A model generated the notes under the pieces. It had not been told where the DNA came from and did no database searches. It saw only the letters and a program-made list of their open reading frames with translations. The position numbers and the translations under genes were made by a program. Shown piece after piece: positions 1 through 5,521 of a stretch of 9,214 bases of DNA; position 1 is the stretch's first letter, and each line of letters opens with the position of its first letter. The DNA comes from DATESZ01 sp035283845 (GTDB lineage Bacteria; Desulfobacterota; Syntrophia; Syntrophales; JACQWR01): assembly GCA_035283845.1 (NCBI GenBank), contig DATESZ010000219.1, positions 1 to 9,214 of the forward strand, in the 5' to 3' direction.

Positions 1-347
1 GTGCTACCAACGACCTTGAACCCTCCGTGTTTGACGTCGCGCAGATTCAACTGCGAGGCGCCAGTTGGTAGTGTTGTCGGATCCTTTCCGAGCGCCTGGA
101 CAGATGCTCCCTGTACGACGTACGCGGCCTCAATACCGTGATGGATGTGCAGTTCAATGCTCTCGCCGGGCTTGTATTCCCCGACCGACGCGATGACTTC
201 CATGCCTGGCGCACCCGAAAGGTCCGAACGCTTCTGTTCGATGCGCTGGGGTGAGTCGCTGCTCGGTTGTGCCACCAGTCCTGTAACCAGACCGGTACTA
301 AAAAGCAGTACGGCCACCAACGAACGAAGCATAACAGACTTTCTCAT
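1..347 (-). CDS. Exported single-domain cupin protein, N-terminal part (cut by window edge)
   Basis: The minus-strand frame is open from an ATG at 347 to the window edge, giving 115 full codons of a longer protein. An AAGGAG lies 6 nt before the ATG, which fixes the start. The N-terminus is a signal peptide: basic MRKSVMLR, a hydrophobic core at about residues 9-25, and a likely cut after LVA (26). Residues 61-80 match cupin motif 1, G(X)5HXH(X)3-4E(X)6G, exactly: G61, H67, H69, E73 and G80. In cupins these His and Glu residues bind a metal. Motif 2 should lie beyond the edge. The protein therefore looks like a secreted or periplasmic metal-binding cupin_2 protein; its substrate is unknown and many such proteins are uncharacterised. 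The gene is visibly more GC-rich than the next two features. The plus-strand frame overlapping it is a shadow. Confidence 0.85.
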   Translation of the reverse strand, partial: MRKSVMLRSLVAVLLFSTGLVTGLVAQPSSDSPQRIEQKRSDLSGAPGMEVIASVGEYKPGESIELHIHHGIEAAYVVQGASVQALGKDPTTLPTGASQLNLRDVKHGGFKVVGS

Positions 348-453
348 AGGAGTCTCCTTACCGTGCTTGGAAACCTAACGCGCCGCATCACACGCCAGCA
401 TGAGCCACAAGTGAACGCTGGTCTTATGTGAATGCGTATGTTTTCCTGGATGA
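348..453. other. Short intergenic spacer, no clear signals
   Basis: This stretch separates the stop of the small membrane protein from the cupin start on the same strand. It holds the cupin ribosome-binding site at its left end. A CCAGC/GCTGG pair at 395-399 and 417-421 is too widely spaced and lacks a T-run, so it is not called a terminator. No convincing -35/-10 pair for the cupin gene was found. Confidence 0.5.
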
Positions 454-654
454 TTATCTCTTGTTCGCCTGCCTGATATGGACCAGAATCCCGATAAAGC
501 CTCCCATAAAACCGCTTATCAATCCGCTTATGCCATTATTTAGGGAATTAATTGCCACAGTCTCGGGAAGTGGAATAAAAAAGTAATTGATTAAAAAGCT
601 CATAAGAAAGCCCATGAATCCACCGATTAAGCCGCTTAGTAATGCACTTCTCAT
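454..654 (-). CDS. Small glycine-rich two-helix membrane protein
   Basis: This 66-residue protein has a good ribosome-binding site, AAAGGAG six bases before the ATG. Two hydrophobic glycine-rich segments, at about residues 5-27 and 41-58, are joined by a short polar loop (PLPETVAINSLNN). It ends in a basic tail, HIRQANKR, which suggests a cytoplasmic C-terminus. The two helices share a near-identical motif, SGLIGGFMGF (7-16) and SGLISGFMGG (43-52), with GxxxG spacing typical of tight helix packing. The matched codons use different third bases, so the similarity is kept at protein level. That supports a real gene and an ancient internal duplication or strong selection. I do not recognise the family. 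Oligomeric membrane packing is an inference; toxin, holin-like or stress-membrane roles are possible but unsupported. Confidence 0.65.
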   Translation of the reverse strand: MRSALLSGLIGGFMGFLMSFLINYFFIPLPETVAINSLNNGISGLISGFMGGFIGILVHIRQANKR

Positions 655-675
655 AGATAGCTCCTTTAATTTATC

Positions 676-705
676 GGTATAATATCTATATCTATAAATT
701 GTCCA
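676..705 (-). promoter_or_regulatory. Candidate promoter for the small membrane protein
   Basis: On the minus strand, TGGACA (705-700) resembles a -35 box. It is followed after 18 bases by TATACC (681-676), or after 15 bases by the better hexamer TATTAT (684-679). The distance to the ATG at 654 leaves a leader of about 15-20 nt that contains the AAAGGAG site. The region is very AT-rich, so chance matches are likely. Confidence 0.3.
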
Positions 706-730
706 TACTTCAGCATTTCAATCTGAACTT

Positions 731-767
731 ATTAATATACTTCGATTTCATTAATATACTTTGATTA
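731..767. repeat. Tandem direct repeat, 19-bp period, operator-like
   Basis: Two copies of ATTAATATACTTYGATT lie at 731-747 and 750-766, identical except for one C/T change. The start-to-start distance is 19 bp, close to two helical turns. Each copy begins with the self-complementary ATTAAT. Tandem sites in a divergent intergenic region suggest binding of a regulator or architectural protein. Chance duplication in AT-rich DNA is the alternative. Confidence 0.6.
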
Positions 768-882
768 TAAAAATGGCAACTTGTATTTGCACTCCTTCTA
801 GATCAAATAATAAAACTTCTCTGGCAAGAAAAGGTTATTGTACCCAAAGTGTTACCTTAAATGATCCTGCCTGATAATCAAT

Positions 883-911
883 TTGATAGAAACCGTGTTT
901 TGTAATATAGA
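883..911 (+). promoter_or_regulatory. Candidate promoter for the recD2 leader
   Basis: TTGATA (883-888) and TATAGA (906-911) are separated by exactly 17 bases and match the sigma70 consensus at 5/6 and 4/6 positions. A start site near 917 would give a leader of about 33 nt before the strong ribosome-binding site at 941-945. The small dyad ATCAATTTGAT (877-887) overlaps the -35 element. The match is moderate and the surroundings are AT-rich. Confidence 0.35.
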
Positions 912-949
912 CAAAGCAATAATCATAACCAACATTTCCGAGGAGCAAT

Positions 950-1000
950 ATGAACCTAAAAAGAGATAGCAATGGCGTTACGTGCTGCTGGCTGTATTGA
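950..1000 (+). CDS. Possible 16-residue upstream ORF / leader peptide of recD2
   Basis: ATG at 950 is preceded by AGGAG at 941-945 with four bases between, the best ribosome-binding site in the area. The frame encodes MNLKRDSNGVTCCWLY and stops at TGA 998-1000. A second mini-frame in the same phase runs from ATG 1013 to TAA 1043-1045. That stop overlaps the recD2 ATG as TAATG, which would allow translational coupling. The peptide resembles no known leader that I recognise. It may instead be the remnant of an older recD2 start. Confidence 0.3.
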   Translation: MNLKRDSNGVTCCWLY

Positions 1001-1044
1001 GCGAACCGGTAAATGGTTTATGTAAGGGACGAATCCTCAAACTA

Positions 1045-3234
1045 ATGTCTGACAATAATCTTACGGATCTTCAGGGTCAAATCGAGCGAATCACCTTCAC
1101 CAGCGAGGAAACGGGATATACTGTCGCCAAGATCAAGGTTTATGGCCGGCGAGAGCTGGTGACGATCATCGGGAGCATCGTCAACCCAACTCCTGGGGAA
1201 GTCATCAAGATGAAAGGCGAATGGGGCAATCATCCGAAATACGGCGAACAGTTCAAGATCGTCTTCTGTCAGACCACCACTCCTGCCAGTGTCCATGGCA
1301 TCGAAAAATATCTCGGTTCAGGGCTTGTTAAGGGTATCGGTCCGGTCATGGCCAAGCGGATCGTCAAGATGTTCAAGGAGAAAACCTTGGAGGTCATTGA
1401 AAGCGATATTGAAAAACTTGCCGATGTGGAAGGTATAGGTCAAAAGCGTATCGGCATGATAAGGAAAGCATGGGATGAGCAGAGAGAAATAAGAAACGTC
1501 ATGATCTTCCTTCAGTCCCATGGCGTCAGTTCAGGATATGCCGCCAAGATATACAAACAATATGGAAACGATGCCATCAAAATTGTCCAGGAAAATCCAT
1601 ATCGTTTAGCAACTGATGTTTTCGGCATAGGATTTGTGACTGCTGATAAGATCGCAGAAAAGATGGGCTTCTCCAAAGACTCGGAACTGAGAGTCGCAGC
1701 AGGTATCCTCTATGTCCTCCATGAGCTGACCGACGAAGGTCATGTTTACTATCCCTATGAGCCGCTGATAGAAAAAAGCAAGGAGATGCTGGACATTGAC
1801 CGAGAGATCATTGTCAAGGCTATTGGCGCTGTTTCTGTGCACAAGCAGATCGTCATTGAGGACATGAACCAGGATCTTGCCGAATTCCAGGAGAATAATA
1901 AAGCTGTATATCTGGCAGGGTATTATATCGCGGAAAAGAATCTTGCCGCTCGTCTTAAAACACTTGTAAACGCTCCTCAAACCATCAGAAAGATAGATTC
2001 AGAAAAGGCCATCCAATGGGTCCAGGAGAAACTCTCCATCACTCTTGCCAATAAACAAATTGAGGCTGTCCAACGTTCTGCAGAAAATAAAGCTATGATA
2101 ATAACTGGCGGTCCCGGTACAGGAAAAACGACCATCATTAACGCCATCCTGAAAATATTTTCAGCCATCAAAACAAAAATCATGTTAGCCGCTCCCACGG
2201 GAAGAGCTGCCAAGCGCATGAGCGAAGCCACTGGACATGAAGCAAAGACGATTCACCGGATGCTTGAATACAATATACGAAAGGGCGGCTTTCAGAAGAA
2301 TGAAGAATCACCTTTGGATTGTGATCTCCTGATCATTGATGAGGCGTCCATGATTGATACCCTTCTCATGCATTATCTGCTAAAGGCAATCCCTGTAACA
2401 GCCACTTTTGTAATGGTAGGAGATGTAAACCAACTTCCCTCTGTTGGTGCCGGTAACGTTCTCAAGGACATTATTGATTCTGGTATCGCTCCTGTGGTCC
2501 AGTTGAATGAGATCTTCCGCCAGGCCAGGGAAAGTTCCATTATTGTCAATGCCCACAAAATCAATGAAGGCATATTCCCTGATATCAAGCCAACCCAGGA
2601 TAAGCTTGACGATTTCTATTTTATCGAGCAGGAGGAACCAGAGAAAGCTTTGGAAATGATCATCAATCTTGTCAGAGAACGGATTCCGAAACGCTTTGGT
2701 TTTGATTCTGTCAATGACATCCAGGTGCTCTCTCCTATGCACAGGGGAACCATCGGCGCCGGCAATCTGAACATAGAGCTTCAGAAAGCCTTAAATCCCG
2801 GAGAGGAAGGGGTGTTTCGTGGCGGACGTCTATTCAGGGTCAACGATAAGGTTATGCAGATTGTTAATAACTATGACAAAGAGGTCTACAACGGTGACAT
2901 CGGTCGTATCACGTCCATTGATGAAGAAGCAAAAGAAGTAAAAGTAGTTATTGATGACAGGGACATTGTTTACGACTATTCAGACCTTGATGAACTTGTC
3001 CATGCCTATGCTGTCTCTATCCATAAATCACAGGGTTCCGAATATCCGGCCGTGGTAATCCCGATTCTGACCCAGCATTATGTGCTTCTTCAGCGGAACC
3101 TGCTTTACACAGGCGTTACCAGAGGGAAAAAGCTTGTCGTGATTGTCGGGACTAAGAAAGCAATGGCGATTGCTGTAAAGAACAATAAGACGGAGAAAAG
3201 ATTTACCTTGCTTAAGCAGCGTCTGCAAATTTAG
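1045..3234 (+). CDS. recD2: RecD2-type (RecD-like) superfamily 1B DNA helicase
   Basis: RecD2 helicases unwind DNA 5'-to-3' in the cytoplasm and act in repair outside a RecBCD complex. From ATG 1045 the product has 729 residues, within the usual family range. An N-terminal OB-like domain starts at ITFTSEETGYTVAKI. Helix-hairpin-helix elements follow at about 90-140 (GLVKGIGPVMAKRI, LADVEGIGQKRI). The helicase core shows Walker A GGPGTGKT (355-362), motif Ia AAPTGRAAKRM, motif II DEAS (432-435), motif III VGDVNQLPS (458-466), motif IV NEIFRQA (488-494), then VSIHKSQGSE (657-666) and YTGVTRGKK (688-696) near the C-terminus. A GTG at 982 would add 21 residues, but these do not look like family sequence and have no good ribosome-binding site. 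ATG 1045 has only AAGGGA about 15 nt upstream, so coupling to the mini-ORF ending in TAATG is plausible. No recB or recC is present nearby, in line with RecD2 standing alone. Confidence 0.95.
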   Translation: MSDNNLTDLQGQIERITFTSEETGYTVAKIKVYGRRELVTIIGSIVNPTPGEVIKMKGEWGNHPKYGEQFKIVFCQTTTPASVHGIEKYLGSGLVKGIGPVMAKRIVKMFKEKTLEVIESDIEKLADVEGIGQKRIGMIRKAWDEQREIRNVMIFLQSHGVSSGYAAKIYKQYGNDAIKIVQENPYRLATDVFGIGFVTADKIAEKMGFSKDSELRVAAGILYVLHELTDEGHVYYPYEPLIEKSKEMLDIDREIIVKAIGAVSVHKQIVIEDMNQDLAEFQENNKAVYLAGYYIAEKNLAARLKTLVNAPQTIRKIDSEKAIQWVQEKLSITLANKQIEAVQRSAENKAMIITGGPGTGKTTIINAILKIFSAIKTKIMLAAPTGRAAKRMSEATGHEAKTIHRMLEYNIRKGGFQKNEESPLDCDLLIIDEASMIDTLLMHYLLKAIPVTATFVMVGDVNQLPSVGAGNVLKDIIDSGIAPVVQLNEIFRQARESSIIVNAHKINEGIFPDIKPTQDKLDDFYFIEQEEPEKALEMIINLVRERIPKRFGFDSVNDIQVLSPMHRGTIGAGNLNIELQKALNPGEEGVFRGGRLFRVNDKVMQIVNNYDKEVYNGDIGRITSIDEEAKEVKVVIDDRDIVYDYSDLDELVHAYAVSIHKSQGSEYPAVVIPILTQHYVLLQRNLLYTGVTRGKKLVVIVGTKKAMAIAVKNNKTEKRFTLLKQRLQI

Positions 3235-3289
3235 GCAAGATAAGCCTTCTCAAATTCCGGTGCTCGATAGCGGCAAGATTCAGGGTCGG
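3235..3289. other. Convergent intergenic gap without visible terminator
   Basis: recD2 and the lytic transglycosylase end tail to tail, 55 bases apart. Only tiny palindromes such as GCTTAAGC (in the recD2 tail) and GGC/GCC pairs occur, with no stem followed by a T-run on either strand. Termination must use another mechanism, or the two transcripts overlap. Confidence 0.5.
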
Positions 3290-4237
3290 TTATTTCATAG
3301 AGACCTTTCCACCTCGGATCTTGTCAGCCGCCGCAAGAATTGTGTTAACATAAACAGTGCTGTTATTGTACGCATAGACGGCCTTCCTCTTATCATACCT
3401 ACTCATATTGCAATTCCAGCCATGTTTATTTAGGTAATTGGCTATGCTGTGAATGGCGTCATTGGTGGCGAAGGGATCAATATGTCCGTCATTATCCGCA
3501 TCTATGCCATAAATAAAAACATTTGAGGGCATGAACTGGCAGAGCCCTATTGCGCCATAAATTGAGCCCCGTATGTCAAGAGGGTCAGCACCTTTCTTAC
3601 CTGCGTAGTTAAGCAATGCTTTTAGTTCATTATAGGCCCAATTTGCTTTCTGACGGCACATAGTTCTGGCATAATCCTCATCAGCGGAGGTAAGGGTGTG
3701 GTCTAAATAAGGTCTGATGGTATCAATATCCTTACAGTAGGCCATGCTTGCAAGTCTGTTGAAGACAATGGTCCTGCCCGTATTAATGCCCAGCCCCGTC
3801 TCTACCATCAGGATCGACACGATTATTTCTGCCGGAACACAATAGCTGGCGCTGACCTCTTTCAGGATATTTCTGTTCTTCATCAGATAGGAACGCGCTT
3901 TAGTAATCATATTGTGTTTCAAAAAACTCTTATGGACGTCGTTGTGATTGAGTGGACCAGAGACAGACGGTCTTTCTCGATGGCGTTTGACTAAGAGTGC
4001 TATTTTATCTGCCATCGTTGCTGGTTCAAATTTCACCTCCGAGCGAGAGAAGAGCATCCGGAGATACTGCTCATCGAACCCATCCGCAACAAGACGTTCT
4101 GTAAGAGGTTGCCAATTACCATAGGCAGCCGGTGTGAGAGATAAGTTAACCAATAATAAAACAGTAAAGTAACACCAAGAAACTCTACTCGCAGATGCCT
4201 TCACTTCAACAGGTACCATATGTTTGGGTATGCCCAT
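3290..4237 (-). CDS. MltB-like lytic murein transglycosylase (GH103 family)
   Basis: This family cleaves the MurNAc-GlcNAc bond of peptidoglycan without water, leaving 1,6-anhydroMurNAc, in the periplasm. The 315-residue product starts with a signal peptide: a hydrophobic stretch at about 22-36 and a likely cut after AYG (38-40). There is no lipobox, so it is probably soluble, unlike lipoprotein MltB. The catalytic Glu is E146 in MVETGLG, preceded by CVPAEIIVSIL as in the family. GAIGLCQFMPS (228-238) is the signature second motif. DADNDGHID (246-254) corresponds to the EF-hand-like calcium loop known in Slt35. AYNNSTVYVNTILAAADKI closes the domain. ATG 4237 has GAGGGG about 7 nt upstream; the in-frame ATG at residue 7 has none. 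It lies 67 bp downstream of the Fe-S gene on the same strand and may share its transcript. Confidence 0.88.
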   Translation of the reverse strand: MGIPKHMVPVEVKASASRVSWCYFTVLLLVNLSLTPAAYGNWQPLTERLVADGFDEQYLRMLFSRSEVKFEPATMADKIALLVKRHRERPSVSGPLNHNDVHKSFLKHNMITKARSYLMKNRNILKEVSASYCVPAEIIVSILMVETGLGINTGRTIVFNRLASMAYCKDIDTIRPYLDHTLTSADEDYARTMCRQKANWAYNELKALLNYAGKKGADPLDIRGSIYGAIGLCQFMPSNVFIYGIDADNDGHIDPFATNDAIHSIANYLNKHGWNCNMSRYDKRKAVYAYNNSTVYVNTILAAADKIRGGKVSMK

Positions 4238-4304
4238 GGAACCCCCCTCTCATTAATTGATGTGATTGATCTGAAGAACTTTCATAAATTCATCTTCAAA
4301 GATA

Positions 4305-5399
4305 TCAAATCCTCCCTTTTTCTTTCATAATTTTTACCATTAATGTTTCAAGGTCAGGCAATGGCAAGCTATCGATCTGGTCTCTCCTTTTTAAAGTCAC
4401 TGCAGCGCCCGTACAGGTCGACTCACATAATCCACAACCCATACATAAATCGTGATCAACACGGGCTGTATCATTATCAAGACGAACAGCATTAAAAAGA
4501 CATCGATCCACACAGGTACCGCAACCAGTACATGATTTTTTATCAATTTTCATCAAGAAATTGGAAGGTCCAAGAACAGTGGAAGCAACATTTTTCAATT
4601 CCAGTATACCTCTAAGCATAACACAGCAACAGGAGCAACAACAGCATGTGGCTGAGATGTCTCCTTTTCCATCTTGATGGTTTTCAACAATATGGATTAA
4701 ACCTTCCTCTTCTGTTTTTTTAATAATGTTGAGAGCCTCATCTTTAGAAACTTCTCTCCCAAATCCTCTTTTAATCATATATTCTGCCCAATCCCCATAA
4801 TGCAGGCAAGTCTCCAAAGAATGATTGCAGCCTCTGTCTTCGAGTTTCCGGAGCATGCGGCATGGGCAATGGCCAACAGCAATAAGGCTGCGACTTTTGA
4901 TGATTTCTGAGATCTTTTCATAAGGAGCTATTTCGGGGCTGGTAGTAATTACAGATTTTTCGATAGGAATGATTCTTCCGAGAGGGGTCTTTGAGCCAAA
5001 GAGCTCCTTAGAAAAATCTTTGTAGTAGTATTCATCCCAAAGGGGCGCGAGTTTTGTGGTAAAATTATTCTTTTCTCCCTTCCAGAACGAGGTCTGAAAG
5101 AACCCCCAAATTGATGGAAGAAGGCAGTAGTGCGACTTTCCTCCTTTCTCCGAATGAAAAACTAAACCTTTGTTGGTTAGCTTTTCCAATTTCGCCTTCA
5201 ACTCCTTTTCATCTAAATCATAATGCTCGGCTATGGCAGAAAATTCTTCCAAAACCGTTGGGAGTTTTATGCCAATGGATGCCTCTTCCGGTTCCCATCG
5301 ATTTTTCAGAATTTCGATTAGTTCCTTAGTTTTCGGTACTCCTATGGGATACAAATTTAAACGGTCTGCAAGTTCCTGATAAATGTCATCTATTTTCAT
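4305..5399 (-). CDS. Cysteine-rich 4Fe-4S protein with two ferredoxin clusters and CCCCSCCC motif
   Basis: The 364-residue cytoplasmic protein has no signal peptide or membrane helix. Residues about 45-95 (LPTVLEEF, then KELKAKLEKLTNKGLV, then HYCLLPS) look like a winged helix. The middle region has a CPCR pair (C178, C180), C191 and C198 in ETCLHYGDWAEYMIKRG, then REVSKDEALNIIKKTEEEGLIH, and the striking run CCCCSCCC at 252-259. The C-terminus carries two CxxCxxCxxxC sets (C290, 293, 296, 300 and C319, 322, 325, 329), which bind two [4Fe-4S] clusters. Proteins with this layout, usually with a CNCCxCCC run, are common in strict anaerobes and are annotated only as 4Fe-4S ferredoxins. The conserved middle cysteines probably bind a further metal centre. 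Electron transfer or redox sensing is an inference. The start ATG 5399 has AAAGG about 9 nt upstream. It follows the TRAP operon on the same strand, after a GC-rich hairpin. Confidence 0.85.
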   Translation of the reverse strand: MKIDDIYQELADRLNLYPIGVPKTKELIEILKNRWEPEEASIGIKLPTVLEEFSAIAEHYDLDEKELKAKLEKLTNKGLVFHSEKGGKSHYCLLPSIWGFFQTSFWKGEKNNFTTKLAPLWDEYYYKDFSKELFGSKTPLGRIIPIEKSVITTSPEIAPYEKISEIIKSRSLIAVGHCPCRMLRKLEDRGCNHSLETCLHYGDWAEYMIKRGFGREVSKDEALNIIKKTEEEGLIHIVENHQDGKGDISATCCCCSCCCVMLRGILELKNVASTVLGPSNFLMKIDKKSCTGCGTCVDRCLFNAVRLDNDTARVDHDLCMGCGLCESTCTGAAVTLKRRDQIDSLPLPDLETLMVKIMKEKGRI

Positions 5400-5508
5400 C
5401 TGAAAATACCTTTCACCCTCCCCCTAACCCCCTCCCCTTGAGGGAGGGGGAAGGGGGAGGGGTAATTTTCATTCTCCTTTGTGTCGGGCACCGTCATGAG
5501 AGTTTCAC
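5396..5508 (-). other. Chain of overlapping mini-ORFs between dctM and the Fe-S gene
   Basis: Right after the dctM stop, AGGAG (5521-5517) precedes GTG 5508 by 8 nt. This frame encodes VKLS and ends in an ATGA overlap with ATG 5497. The second frame codes for 33 residues (MTVPDTKENENYPSPFPLPQ onward) across the GC-rich repeat. It ends in another ATGA overlap with the Fe-S gene start at 5399. The arrangement could couple translation through the hairpin. The 33-residue peptide is of the type produced wherever this dispersed palindrome is read in frame, so it may not be a real gene product. Confidence 0.25.
5416..5461. repeat. GC-rich imperfect inverted repeat with G-quadruplex potential on both strands
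   Basis: A C-rich arm (5416-5436) and a G-rich arm (5442-5461) pair over about 19 bp. The loop is CTTGA and the only defect is an internal TAA/AA bulge. The plus strand reads G3-A-G5-AA-G5-A-G4, an ideal short-loop G4 motif. The minus strand of the left arm reads G4-A-G5-TTA-G5-A-G3, also a G4 motif. Palindromes of this CCCTCCCCCTAACCCCC type are dispersed in many bacterial genomes. No U-run follows on the minus strand, so it is not a classic terminator. It sits between dctM and the Fe-S gene, where it could weaken read-through or protect the upstream mRNA. Confidence 0.8.
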
Positions 5509-5521
5509 GTTAAATTCTCCT

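Larger units (their letters stand above)
655..949. other. AT-rich divergent intergenic region
   Basis: This spacer lies between the small membrane protein (minus) and the recD2 leader (plus). No reading frame of note is present on either strand. It holds the start signals of the minus-strand gene, a tandem 19-bp repeat in the centre and a candidate plus-strand promoter near the right end. Its base composition is clearly more AT-rich than the coding regions on either side, as expected of a divergent control region. Confidence 0.6.

Noticed and set aside
145..378. Plus-strand frame of 77 codons
   Set aside because: It lies antisense to the cupin gene, which has a signal peptide, a perfect cupin motif and a ribosome-binding site. 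The plus-strand frame has none of these.
982..1044. N-terminal extension of recD2 from GTG 982
   Set aside because: The 21 extra residues do not resemble the start of the family, and no ribosome-binding site is placed for it. ATG 1045 gives the normal length, although the choice is not proven.
4260..4304. TGAAGA/TCTTCA inverted pair between the Fe-S gene and the transglycosylase
   Set aside because: The arms are six bases with a loop of about fifteen AT-rich bases and no T-run on the transcribed strand, so it is too weak to call a terminator or operator.
5413..5472. 19-codon frame MKITPPPSPSLKGRGLGGG with nearby AAAGGAG
   Set aside because: The ribosome-binding site is too close to the ATG and the peptide is only the translated GC-rich palindrome. 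It was not called as a gene.
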